Below are positions 24,501 through 35,055 of a DNA stretch of 64,000 nucleotides, in pieces. The stretch's first letter is position 1; each line of letters begins with the position of its first letter. The translations under genes and the position numbers were made by a program. The notes beneath the pieces were generated by a model that saw only the letters and a program-made list of their open reading frames with translations, was not told the origin of the DNA and ran no database searches. The DNA is from Romanomermis culicivorax (lineage: Eukaryota; Nematoda; Enoplea; Mermithida; Mermithidae), in contig CAWUHX010000003.1 in NCBI GenBank assembly GCA_963922205.1, forward strand, positions 3,079,335-3,143,334. Reading direction: 5' to 3'.

Positions 24501-27500
24501 TGTTTTTTTTTTTTGTAAAATGCCTGCAAAACGATGTATTGACAATACATAAATTATTTTTTTGTTTTTACGAGTTTCTGCTATACTGTAAGCCATTCGA
24601 GGATATGATTAGAAAATTTTTGAGCGCACTTAACTATCTTTAACAAATTTTTGTTAAAAAAATTCTACATTAATAAATTTTTGTAAACAATTTAGCGACA
24701 GTACTTCTTTTTACCATTTTTAAATTTACGAGTTGTTTATGAAAAACAGACCATGAATATTTTCTGCCTGAAAATCGCCCACATGCATTATGTCGTAGAA
24801 AGTTTTCCCAAAAAAAAATGATTAGGGTTAATTGATTGATAGTTTAACGACTTTTCAGTTTTATATGATACTTTTTGTCATTTTCTGCCGAAGCACACGG
24901 TATATAGAACTGAAAATTTGCGAACCCACTGACCTTAATCATTAAAAATGAAAATTCTATCGTAATACTTTTGTTTAAACCCTCTTGAAGGTAGTACTAA
25001 TTTCTTATCCCGTTCCGTATATGGGATGACCCAAAAATAAATCGCCGGTCTAAAAGTGCTACAAGTAACCAGAGCACATCAAGATTCTATTTTTTTGGCG
25101 TTCGATGGCAAAATCAATCTAATATCATACTACAGGGCGGAATGAATCTTTCAAATACACAGTTTGATCAGAATGGCTTGAATTAAAATCACTCACTTTT
25201 GCGAGTTTCTAGAAATTTTTTTGTCAAGATTCCGAGAAAATCGACAAGTCTAAGAGAAAAAACTGTTGAAAGGTCTTGTTTTGAATAGAGACCCCTTCAA
25301 TGAGGTCATTATTTATGATTTTAATCAGTTTTGTACAAATTTCAGATCATGCAGCAGTTTTAATTGAGAAAATATTAAAAGTTCAGAGATGCGCAAATTT
25401 AGCTGAAAACAGTATCTTCGTTCATGATTATCAACATTGAGGATTTTGGCTCAGGAATGAGATGTTCACTGTGTATTCAATTTTTTCATTAGGGGTGAAG
25501 CATTTTTGCAATAAGCTTACGTTGTAGTTGATTAATTCTTGAAAACTTGAGTAAAAATCAACACGACAAAGCAGTGGTTTAATATGAATGAATACACCTC
25601 ACGCTGTACTGTAGATCAAGACACGAATTTTTAAGGTGATGGCTATGAAGCGAACTCAACTTGAACTCTATCTTATCTGTTGGAGCACTATAAACTTTAA
25701 GGTGTGTCGTTTTTTTCCGGACCACCCTGTACAAGCATTTTATAAAAAAGAAACTGCATAGAATGATAGAATTTCGTGCATCTTCAAGATTCAGGGACCT
25801 GGAGTTAATAGTATTGCAGAAAACTCAAAGTCGTAGTTTTCAGGTAAAATTCAAGGGTGCTGGTCAGCTTGGATAAAAAATTTTACACTTAAATTATTGA
25901 AAAATGTTCTATAGATTGATCAAACTTTCACGTAATTATCCTGAATTTAGTGCTTTGTAAACTATGAAAATAAGTTATTTTCGCTCTGTTCGTTTATTTT
26001 TCATTTAAATTGATATTGATTTGATACAGAATTCCATGGCATATCCGATTGGAAAAAAATTCCATCAAAATAGTTCAGGTAGAATGTTGAGAGTGGCCAC
26101 AACCACCTCAACTACGAATTGTTGCAAAAAGAGGGCACCTTTCCCGTTGCTCGGTTGCAGGCGCGTAGCCAGGATTCTTTTTTGAGAGGGTCAAGACTAA
26201 AATTTTTGATTTTTTTGGGAAATAATGGCAAATGATGTATTTTTCATGTATCTCAATGCTTCCTATTGAGTTTGTGCACATCGAACTTTATCAAGCATAA
26301 CAAATACTAGTTTATTAGAAAATGCCCCGATGGGGCAGAAAAAAGGAGAATATACTTGCTTCGACAGTTGCCATGCTAGAAAAAGAAGTGGACTAGATTT
26401 TTGATAACTTGGGTCAAAGTTGGAAAAAATTCACTTCCTTTATATTGGATTTTCATTCTATCTCAAAAAAATTTTCTATGTCTGTGAAGAAGTATATTCT
26501 GCAGCATCGTGCATTTTGTCCTTCCCCTGGCATTAACTACAGCAAAACTTTTCTACATGAAAATTATATGCACATGATTTCAAATGTAAAGAAATGGTAA
26601 ACCAATAGCTTTCTAACTCCCGACGTATTCAAAACTCTTGCCTCTCACACTAGCTGAAAAATAGTGAGGCAGGCATATTATAGTCATTTTCAGAACTATA
26701 AAGAAACCTGAGGCTGGTTGCACTAACCCAACATGAGGATAATCTCAACATCGGGACTAAATTGCTGATCCAGAATTGAGCTAATCGCAATGTCCAAATT
26801 GTTCTCTTCCAGTGCACAAACAATACTCACTTCAGGATTAACTAATACTGAGATTTGATTTCGCGTTTGGAAATTGCAGACATTTTAATATTTTTTCGCT
26901 TTAGAGATAAGAAAATTATTCGAAAAAGTTAGTGCAACCCAGGGTTTTTTTGTCGGAGGCAAATGAAATTTTTTTGGGGCAAACGAAATTGGAGTAGTCA
27001 TTTGTACATGTACAAACGGCTCTTTCTCATTTAGGGAGGAGATAAGGTGGAGAAAATATGCATTTTGGTGCATTTTAGAAATTCATAATCTCAAAATTAA
27101 AAAAAAAACTTTAATAATCATCATTAGGTAGAATATACTTCTTCACAGAAATAGAAAATTTTTTTGAGACAGAATGAAAATCCAATATAGAGGAAGTGAA
27201 TTTTTTCCAACTTTGACCCAAGTTCTCAAAAATCTAGTCCACTTCTTTTTCTAGCATGGCAACTGTCGAAGCAAGTATATTCTCCTTTTTTCTGCCCCAT
27301 CGGGGCATTTTCTAATAAACTAGTTCACCTCTTTTTAGTGGGCCTCAACCATGCACGAAAACTTTCATAGAAGCACATTGAAGTTTTAAATTTGGTCATC
27401 AACTTCAAAAAAACAATAAAAAAAACTTCAAGCAACGAAATCTCACCTCATGCAAAAGTAAAGGATGTGTAAACCGCATAGTACTTTAAAAACGTTGTAA

Positions 27501-30500
27501 AGATACTGAAAGGTGACCATATCTATTGAATTCCTCATGGTTTAGAATCCTTCAACCCAAAAATCGCAGAAATACCTTTGTCTACAGAAATGACTTTATT
27601 TCGTGTAAACTGACTCTGTCCATTGAATTCCCCATGGTCAGAAACATCTTCCCTCAAAAATCGCAGAAATACATTTCTTTACATTCAATATGAATTAGTG
27701 TGTAAAGTGATCACTTTCATTAAATTCCCAGTGGTCGAAAACCCCTCCCACAAAAAACTCACGAAAGCAGGCTTGGTTAAATCCGGAATAATTTTTTTTG
27801 TGTAAACTGACACATCCGTTGAATTCCCCGCAGTCAAAAACCCCTTCCATAAAAATCACGAAAATATGCTTGTTTACACCTGCGATAGTTTTTTTTTGTA
27901 AGATGATCGCATTCGTCAAATTCTCCGTGATCGAAAACCCCGCCCACCAGGAAATGACGAAAATACCTTTGTTTGCAACCGGGATAAGTTTTTGTGTAAA
28001 GTGATCGCATTCATCAAATTCCCCGTGGTCGAAAAACCGCTTCCAACAAAAAATCACGAAAATACGTTTGTTTACACACGGGGTAATTTTTGGTGTAAAG
28101 TGATCACATTCATTGAATTCCTCGTGGTCGAAAATCCCCTCCTCAAGAAAATTACGGCAGTACGCTTGTTTACACCGTGGATAATTTATTTGTGTCAAGT
28201 GAGGACGTCTATTGAATTCCCCGCAGTCGAAAACTCCCTCCACTGAAAAAACACGGAAATACGCTTGTTTACACCCGGGATAATTTTTCGTGTAAAGTGA
28301 CCGCGTCCATCAAATTCCCAATGGTCGAAAACCCTTGCAGCCCAAAAATCCCAATAAGGCTACAGGTTTATTTGAAACTGCTAAAAAATTAGTAGTGCAT
28401 TATGCTGCAAAAAATTATTTTTTTGAACCCACAAGTATTATATAACAAAATTGGGGAATTTGGCGTTTTCCGGGACTTTGGACAACCATATAATTGAATT
28501 GAGGCCATATTTCAAAAAACAAAAAATTCGCATTTGAGATTACACCCCCAAGATGCTTAGGCCGAAGTATGGAGGTTGGATATGGCACACCGATTGCTGG
28601 GCATGTTGGAACTGGGGGGGCCTTAAAAAGTGCGTTTTTTACCTGTTTTTGGGGCCCCACCGAGCACCACTTGCAGATAGAGGGGAAATGACAAAAGGCA
28701 CCCCATAGTTTGCCCCTATGCCCGATATTATGCAAAAAACCCGAAGGTTCTAGCTCTTACCGTTTTGGCTCTAGGGGGGGGACATGAAATTTGGGGGCCA
28801 AGTATATTATAGGTTGACGCTGTCGCGCCACCTATGATATCCTACGATTATTTACTGCAAGATCATTTATAATTTTTTCAACATTTGCCTTCTGAATGCA
28901 ATGAACGTTCAATAACACCCAATTCGAGCATCGCTCTTAAGTCATGACAAACCGAAAACAGGTTTTAAGATGCTTCAACCTTGAAAAAAGATCATTCAGA
29001 TGATGAAGCTTCAAGAAATTTTGATTTTAAGATGTCTAAAAATGCATTTTTGTTGACAGGTGCTTCATTTATGTTTTTTGTGTTTTTTACATTCCAATAC
29101 ATCTGGAGCAAGTAATTTACAAGTCATAATTATACATCAATCAAAATAGACTGTTTTTAAATGTTCATTCATTCAAATATCACTAATTCCGTCGCGGAGC
29201 GCCGGAAAATTTCAGCATTTTAATATTTTAGAATGCTAGAAAATGAATCTTTTCAACATTTATTCTTTAGATGAAAGGTCTAAATTTTAGATGAATTCGA
29301 AAATAATTTCCAGCCGACCAAACTCTAAAATTCGAAAATTAGGCGAGCAATCAAAAATTTGGAATCTTCAACCAACAAGAACTTCTGCTATTGTCATATG
29401 CTGAAAAAATTTTCAGCTTCTTGTTTAAAATTATAGTTACAAAAAGATAGAAGAAAGCAAATTTGACCTCTAAAATGCATCAAATTCATCTTTTTCATGT
29501 CAAAATCAACCCACAATCAGGGTATTTTTGAACAGGCTAGGTTGCAATGTGCCACTTGGGGAAAATTTTTGGTTGCACAGATAAATTTTTGGTTGCTCAC
29601 TCTAAAATTAATAAATTTGCTTAATTTTATCGGAAAAACCACCGTGAACTAGTTTTCTTGTATTTCATTCGATGCGCGTCGGTTTTAGGCTCTATGACTA
29701 GACTAGAGTAATCTGTTTGGAAAATTATGAAGATCACAAAAATACCGAGAAAAATGTTAGTTTTCATCAAATTCGTCAAAAAACAATACAGGATCAAACA
29801 TTTATCCATAATATGTTGATAATTAGAACATATAAGCACCAACCAGAATGAAATTTTTAACCGAGCTCTAAAATAATATAAAAAATTATAAAGGGATTGA
29901 AACCCGGCGCGAAGCGCCGGAAAATTTCCACTTTTTCCCCATTTTAGAACGCATAAAAATGCATTTCCGGACAGAAAACCCTATAACTTAATCAAAAGGG
30001 CAGTCAGGCCTCAAGTTGCACTGTGCAACTTGGCAGAAAAAATTTGGTTGCACAGCCCGAATTTCGGTTGCTGCCCACAATTTTTCACTTTTCCAAAATC
30101 CTTTTCCCTCAAAAAGTTTTATTTGTGGAAAAACAGTGGACCGATCAATCCGAAGAATTATACAATGAAATTTGGTGCGAAGCGCCGATAAATTTTCGGT
30201 GTTTCCTGATTTTAGAGCCCGCAAAACACTTCAAATCAAAAATTGAATGAAATTAACTATAATTGACTGAGGTAGGAACAAAAATGGCTCCTAGACACAA
30301 AACTTCACGAGCCATTTTAAATTTTTAGGGGACCAGGCCCCTAATATGACTAAAAAAGCCTAAATAAAAATGTATATGTTTAGGAAAGTCGGGATCACGA
30401 AAAGATTCTGGAGAAATAATCGCGAAAAATCTCGATTTTCGTCAAATGCATAAAAGCAATACAAGAAGATCAAACATTTATCCATAATATGTTGACACTT

Positions 30501-32339
30501 GAAAGATATAAGCATAAGTTAGAATGATACTTTCTAACCGTGCGCTAGAAATAATATCAAAAGAATTATAAATCATTTTAGAGCCGGTGCGTAGTGCCAT
30601 AAAATTTTTAGAATTTCATATTTTAAAACGCATAAAAATGCACTTCACCGTAAATGAGGTGTCCTGCCGCAAATTTCTGACATTGCAAAGACCTTGCACA
30701 CAACTTTATGTTTCATCTTGATGGGGTCCATTGACCCTGGACCCCCCCTGGCTACGCGCCTGCGGTTGGCTCAATTGGTTAGAGCGTGCGGACGGTAGCC
30801 GCAAGGTCCTGGGTTCAAGTCCCAGACCGAGCCCAACTTTTACTGAAGCCCCGAGTAGCGGTAACAGGTTGCCTCAACACTGGTGGCCCTTGACGGTCCG
30901 TCAAACTCGACGGCGGAGGGATGTTGAGAGTGGCCACAGCAGCCACCTCAACTACGAATTGTTGCAATAAGAGAGCACCTTTCCCGTTGCTCGGTTGGCT
31001 CAGTTGGTTAGAGCATGCGGACGGTAGCCGCAAGGTTCTGGGATTAAGTCCCAGACCGAGCCTAACTTTTACTGAAGCCCCGAGTAGCGGGAACAGGTTG
31101 CCTCAACGAGAACATAAAGTTATCAGCAAAAACTTTATGCCCCTCAATTCAACAAATCCTCATTTTTTCATTAAGGCTGAAGTGAGTAAAATTATTCCGT
31201 ATATGAATGATAAAACTATTTTAAATTTGAACTTTCAGACAAAATTTACAGTATTAGATAGAGAGAGAATTGCGTATTGATTAGAACCAAATCTCAATCG
31301 TTCTATTATTCGAATTTCTATGCATCGAATAGTTCAGAAATGGTCTCACTTGAACACAACCACCATACATAGGCGTGGGCGGTTCGGGGGACCTCGCCAC
31401 AATAGTGACTTTTCAAGCCGAGCAGGACTTTTTCTCTGAGAACACATAAAATTGATTGTCAATCGATGAGATCTATTCAAAAGCATGATTTAAAGTGGCT
31501 TATCTCCATTTTCGACGGAGTTATTTGTAGTCAAAATTTGATCGACCTTCTGATTTTCCTTGCTCTGCCGATACAAAAACTTCAATTCAAAATATTTCGA
31601 AACGTTTGATATGATATCCAATTGGCTGCATTAAAATAAAATGTCATGGCTAGCCTTCAATACCATTGAATCCTATGAAACAGGGTGTCTCGAACATTTA
31701 CTGTTGTCTCTCTAGATACAAGAATGCGTTTGCGACGGCAGCCTTTGCAACCACAAAAGTTTAGCCGATTATTCTTTGACCGTCGTCCGACCGCCACCCT
31801 CGACCGGCGCCCTAGCCTCACCCCAAGCTTTTGGCTCCACCTCCGACAGCTCTCTACTCCGTTGCTACTCCTGCGTCCAGACGTCTAATGAACATTTGGT
31901 GCATAGTTCGGCTTGTCGGAGCGAAATGTGCCTAGGTCAATTTTGCCTGCTAATTTTGGAAAGCTCCAGCCAACAACAGGGCTTCCCAGGCGGGGGCCTG
32001 GCCGACTCCGGCGCCCGATCTTCATCGACCGGCTCGTCGTCATCGGACGTTTCGTCCGCGTCCATGACGGCGGCTGTCAACGCTTTTTATAGGCGGACGG
32101 CCGGTTGTTTGAACAGTTCGCGGCCCGATTTTGTACTCAAAGGGTGTACGCAAAAGTGGACGATGAAAAAATGGGAGAAAATCGAATGCGTCTGCGATAG
32201 GGATTTGTGCAACGTGGACGCCATGACGGCCAGATCGTCGTTAAACTGGCGTATTATGGCCACCGAGTGGACGATAGCCAAAATTTTGACCATTTGTGCG
32301 TTGATACGTTTTACTAATTTGTCTTGTTTTTTACTGTAG
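18550..32339 (+). CDS. Three-domain Ly6/uPAR (three-finger) surface protein, probably GPI-anchored
   Basis: Four exons: 18,550-18,761, 19,798-20,037, 20,833-21,052 and 31,716-32,339 (1,296 nt, 431 residues). Phases 2, 2 and 0 match on both sides of each intron. Residues ~11-30 are hydrophobic ([20 protein letters not shown]), a signal peptide or anchor. Domain 1 (~40-116) runs from [10 protein letters not shown] to [11 protein letters not shown]. Domain 2 (~142-236) runs from ITCHSC to CVCDGSLCN. Domain 3 (~274-390) runs from LLRCYSC to CVCDRDLCN and carries a Ser/Gly-rich insert. Each domain has the N-terminal CxxC pair and closing C-x-C-x4/5-CN signature of Ly6 three-finger folds. The C-terminus is a short hydrophobic tail ([11 protein letters not shown]...CFLL*), as in GPI signal sequences. 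Intron 3 is 10.7 kb and full of mobile elements. The start is the only ATG upstream in frame; an additional 5' exon cannot be excluded. Ligand unknown. AATAAA lies at 32,817-32,822. Confidence 0.85.
19272..19513. repeat. Copy of the TAGTYTGTTTTT MITE family in Ly6 intron 1
   Basis: Begins TATAGTTTGTTTTTTATAAA and ends AGAAACGTTTCAAGAAAATC followed by AGACTGTA, the inverted family termini. The internal block AAAATGACAAAAATTAATACT is also shared with other copies. Confidence 0.75.
21617..22985. mobile_element. Inverted-repeat element with 17-bp subterminal repeats (GTATCGATT type)
   Basis: The left tip is AGCTTTGATTGACAG and the right tip is its exact complement CTGTCAATCAAAGCT. Inside the left tip are tandem 17-mers such as GTCTAGTCGTATCAATT and GTCCTTCTGCATCAATT. 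Both arms also share CCATATGATAATG(A/G)GGTGTATCGA with the right copy inverted. No transposase frame was recognised in the 1.37 kb. It lies in intron 3 of the Ly6 gene. Confidence 0.7.
23627..24402. mobile_element. Tc1/mariner-like non-autonomous element with TA target duplication
   Basis: The left end is TA/CAGGGTGAGCCAAAAAAAGG and the right end is its complement CCTTTTTTTGGCTCACCCTG/TA. The inverted repeats continue about 70 bases (GCGACCGGT, then GAACG). Both outer flanks are TA, the target of Tc1/mariner-type transposases. 776 bases, no transposase frame. Confidence 0.8.
25020..25729. mobile_element. Second mariner-like element, diverged relative of the one at 23.6 kb
   Basis: The right end reads TTTTCCGGACCACCCTG/TA. 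The left end is a mutated complement (TATGGGATGACCCAAAAATA). The tip follows the same CAGGGTG-pattern as the neighbour, and the left subterminal ATCGCCGGT resembles its GCGACCGGT. About 710 bases, no transposase. Confidence 0.65.
26080..26157 (+). repeat. Left remnant of tRNA-like repeat array, split by transposon
   Basis: GTTGAGAGTGGCCACAACCA onward to GTTGCTCGGTTG matches 30,921-30,998 almost base for base. It is the tail of one tRNA-like unit and the first bases of the next, cut off by the element starting at 26,158. Confidence 0.8.
26305..27325. mobile_element. Palindromic element with ~200-bp arms, nested in the 4.6-kb element
   Basis: The left arm, about 26,305-26,501, starts ACTAGTTTATTAGAAAATGC. 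The right arm, about 27,130-27,325, is its complement, ending GCATTTTCTAATAAACTAGT. The arms pair through CCCCGATGGGG and AGGAGAATATACTTGCTTCG and end near GAAGAAGTATATTCT. A smaller MITE sits between the arms. Confidence 0.8.
26712..26944. mobile_element. Nested MITE with GGTTGCACTAAC ends
   Basis: The left end is GGCTGGTTGCACTAACCC and the right end is the complement GTTAGTGCAACCCAGG. 233 bases, inside the palindromic element, giving three levels of nesting. Tips resemble Harbinger-type MITEs, but no target duplication was established. Confidence 0.65.
27505..28345. repeat. Tandem repeat, about nine ~98-bp units
   Basis: Each unit carries GTGTAAAGTGA, then an ATTGAATTCCC-like block, GTGGTCGAAAACCCC, ATCACGAAAATACG and TTGTTTACACC. 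Unit starts near 27,603, 27,700, 27,800, 27,896, 27,994, 28,093, 28,192 and 28,290 give spacings of 96-100 bases; a more diverged first unit begins about 27,505. Open frames across it on both strands are products of the repetition, not genes. Confidence 0.9.
29170..30700. repeat. Dispersed GGCGCGAAGCGCC repeat region (several diverged copies)
   Basis: The short palindrome family GGCGCGAAGCGCC followed by GGAAAATTT or ATAAATTTT occurs near 29,190, 29,905, 30,170 and 30,585. It recurs at about 46,135, 48,661 and 49,100. The copy around 30,130-30,350 matches 49,060-49,240 over ~180 bases, including TTTCGGTGT, TGATTTTAGAGCC and TTTTTAGGGGNCCAGG. This is a dispersed element of unknown class. Confidence 0.65.
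30763..30838 (+). repeat. tRNA-like unit 1, 5' end cut by transposon
   Basis: CGGTTGGCTCAATTGGTTAG with A-box-like TGGCTCAATTGG and B-box GGTTCAAGTCC, plus 3' acceptor strand GACCGAGCC. Its 5' acceptor bases lie 4.6 kb away at 26,149-26,157 because of the insertion. The anticodon arm TGCGG/CCGCA closes a 7-base loop ACGGTAG. It is followed by a tail that starts AACTTTTACTGAAGCCCCGA. Confidence 0.75.
30989..31062 (+). tRNA. tRNA-like sequence (unit 2), nominal GGT anticodon; probably SINE or pseudo-tRNA
   Basis: It folds as a full cloverleaf. Acceptor GCTCGGT pairs with ACCGAGC, the D stem is GCTC/GAGC with loop AGTTGGTTA, the anticodon stem is TGCGG/CCGCA with loop ACGGTAG, and the T stem is CTGGG/CCCAG. 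Loop position 33 is C instead of the near-invariant T, and the T loop is ATTAAGT instead of TTCAAGT, so function is doubtful. Reading positions 34-36 gives GGT (threonine). Together with the tail shared with unit 1, this suggests a tRNA-derived repeat. Confidence 0.6.
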
Positions 32340-35055
32340 AAATTCTTCAGTAAGATAATATGGTTTCCACATGGTGAAAGTCTTACGGTTACCAGTCCGA
32401 CGCACAACGAATCTTTTGCTAGGAAATTTGCATAAACTTTGTGATTATTGAGGAACTAGAGTACCAACGAGAAAAAGGCTTTTTGGTGTGCAGTAAAATT
32501 ACTCATTACTATTAAATTCATCATTGTCCCGAAACTTTATGTTAGACTTGAGAAATTTAACAGTAATACCCTATTATCATGACGTAAAAGAGTCTCTTAA
32601 ATTCCCAAACTGACTCATTTTATATTCCGTGTAAAAATGACGACATAAACTTTCAGTGACTATTATAGTCCAAAAATGAGCTCTCAGTACACAGACACCG
32701 CTGTTATAGTTCTACTGTAGCTTAGCTATAACTTCCGGAATCTTGTGGAGTTTAGATCAGGTGTGGGACGATGTTTGGGTTAGATCAGATTTCTGATATC
32801 TGAATCTTCTTAATGAAATAAATTCTGGAAATATTATTTTTAATCGTGTTTTTATGCTTGGTGAAACTACACACAAATTCATCAACTTAAATTCATTTTC
32901 CTTAAAACTTCCTGCACATGCATGTCCTGTGACATTGGAAACTTTTTTACATTGGAATCTTACGTAAAAAGATTTGAAATCGTTGAACAATTTACAGTTG
33001 GCTCCAGAAAGTAGTGGTTAGTGGAACATTGTGGAAGGAAAGTCAAACAGTACAGTGCTGGCAAGTTAAATACGTATCTGATTTCCTGGCCTGAAAACGG
33101 TTCCAAATAATGAGAAGTTTCTATGGTATAATAAACAATATGTCATACAGGACTGGTATTTGATTGTGTCCCGTTAGCTCGACCATCGACTGAAGTTATA
33201 AAAAAATTCCCGTTAGCTCGACCGTCCCCTTACCTTGACTTTCCCGTTACCCCGACTGTCCCGTTACTAATGTCATTTTTAAAAACATTAAAAATTTTAT
33301 AACGGCGACTGTCCCATTACTTCGATTATGTTCTGAATGTTCTGACGTTACAAAAAATTACAGAGTTAAATTTACAAAATTTATCATTCTCCCACAGGTT
33401 TCCCTCAAATGATTACACCATCAATATTTGGTAAGAAATCAAGAAATTACGTCGGATTGTTCGCAGTTCTTGTGAACTGAACAGAAGGTTATACTTGAAT
33501 TTTTGTCTGCATGGAGAATTATGCTCGAACAACGTTTTCCATACAAAATACAGAAAAATTGATTCATTAACATGTGAAAGTACGGCTCAGCCAAATCTTT
33601 TCTACCTTTTCAAGAAAAATATATCTGTTAGATTGGCTGATGGATCGACTACTGATTGTTGTCAGTGAAGAAATGGTGATTAACTCGGGTGTTTTTATGG
33701 TTTTACGGTGAGTTTTGTAGTTATAGGGATGATGTGACAATATTTTAAAAATATGAAGCCTTAATTGTATTATGATGCCCACGATACAAAAGACAAAATG
33801 TTTTCCTGCACACATGAGTTAGGTTTCGTTGGTAACTGGAGGGAAGACGTGCAGAGTGATAATATTACCACAAAAAAATTCAAATTTATCCAACGTCAAA
33901 GTCAAATTCATAATATACGTGACGGGACAGAGCAAAAAAAGATTTTATTTTTTGTAAAAATTCATTGGTCGATGTAACGGAACGGTCGAGGTAACGGGAC
34001 AGTCGAGATATCGGGACACAACGGGATGTCGGAACACAATGGAATATCGGGACAACTTGATATTACAATTCTTTGAGAATATTTCCTGCCGTAAAGCTTT
34101 GTGAAACGTATTTTCGTCGCTTTTCAATACCTTCAGGCATTTTATAAAAAAATTATGAGGACTTGAGAATTATAAATTTATAGTAGTTAGTACGAAATTT
34201 TAAAAAATTGCACTTCAGGACTTTTTTTTGCGCTTTGTAATGAAATGACAACTCCCATCTGAAAACTAACTTCCATATGTGCTGAAAAAATTTCAAAGAT
34301 ACGATTCTATAGATCCTTCTACCTTCATTCAATGAGCTTATAATTTTCATTCTGAAATATTTACGCTGATCACAATTCTATTCTCCGAATGCAAAATGCA
34401 ACTATTGGGCTTTCTGACTTTGGACAAGGCAAGTTTACAGTCGAACCCGACGCCGCTGAACACCATATTCAAATTTACTACTGACTTTTGCAAAATGCAA
34501 TTTTTTCATGTCACAACTTCTCCGTTTGTTTTTTAACAATAATTTTAGTTGGGTTCATCAAATTAGAGCTGTTTCCAAGGTTAAAAGTTATTTCTCAGAA
34601 TTTTCACTTAATTTTTTTGCTTTCTACATCAGAAAATCAAAATTCCTTCCAGTAAAAACTTGCTTGAACGCATTGAAAAGAACGAGCATCCTCCCACGGT
34701 TAACTTTAGCCACCCATGATCCCACTTTCGCAATCGCGCTTATCTGATCAAGAATACTTTCCCACTTCTTTCCATTTTTAGATAAGCATCGTTCAGAAAT
34801 TATTTTTTCATCATTTACGCATTTTTGGTTCTGTTTCGTAACATTCCAGCTCCATGTTCATATGAATAATCTGCCTACAAACCACTATCCTCCTCGGAAA
34901 AGTTGAAAATGGAATGAGATTTTTATCTCGATGTTGAATATTTGCCGAAACATTTTCGAGACTCATGAAGAAGCAAAAAAATTATGTCTTCCGAGCAGTG
35001 AACACGACGTAAAGCAAAAAGTATAATAGCTGACATCAGAAAGCACGAGTTTTTT
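32340..35055. other. Intergenic interval downstream of the Ly6 gene
   Basis: Contains the putative polyadenylation signal near 32,817 and a 17-bp-repeat element at 33,164-34,058. Otherwise no coding frame with recognisable features. Confidence 0.6.
33164..34058. mobile_element. Inverted-repeat element with 17-bp subterminal repeats (CCCGTTACCTCGAC type)
   Basis: The left array (about 33,165-33,275) has consecutive 17-mers TTCCCGTTAGCTCGACC, GTCCCCTTACCTTGACT, TTCCCGTTACCCCGACT and GTCCCGTTACTAATGTC. The right array (about 33,971-34,055) is the same repeat on the other strand: GTAACGGAACGGTCGAG, GTAACGGGACAGTCGAG, ATATCGGGACACAACGG. Another GTCCCATTACTTCGATT lies inward near 33,310. About 0.9 kb, no recognisable protein. 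Confidence 0.75.

Larger units (their letters stand above)
26158..30762. mobile_element. 4.6-kb element with CAGGCGCGTAGCCAGG ends inserted in a tRNA-like repeat
   Basis: Left tip CAGGCGCGTAGCCAGG and right tip CCTGGCTACGCGCCTG are exact complements of 16 bases. The flanks rejoin perfectly: left ...GCTCGGTTG and right CGGTTGGCTCA... reconstruct the GCTCGGTTGGCTCA of the intact copy at 30,989, leaving CGGTTG duplicated (26,152-26,157 and 30,763-30,768). The CAGG tip suggests hAT, which would give 8 bp rather than 6. No transposase frame is visible. Its interior holds a palindromic element, a 98-bp tandem array and several copies of a GGCGCGAAGCGCC repeat. Confidence 0.8.
30763..31110 (+). repeat. 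Tandem tRNA-derived repeat, 229-bp period
   Basis: Head plus tail (AACTTTTACTGAAGCCCCGA, AACAGGTTGCCTCAAC, then GTTGAGAGTGGCCAC and GCACCTTTCCCGTTG) leads directly into the next head. The heads start 229 bases apart. The second tail is truncated after GTTGCCTCAACGAGAAC. The remnant at 26,080 shows that the array originally ran through without the transposon. Confidence 0.7.

Noticed and set aside
27695-28243. 182-codon minus-strand frame and two plus-strand frames
   Set aside because: All lie in the ~98-bp tandem array, and open frames on both strands result from repetition.
27505-28345. Direct repeats resembling a CRISPR array
   Set aside because: Units are contiguous and diverge throughout with no unique spacers, and the genome is eukaryotic.
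30731-31280. Frames over the tRNA-like repeats (79 and 119 codons)
   Set aside because: They translate the tRNA-like heads and tails, and matching peptides reflect the 229-bp repeat.
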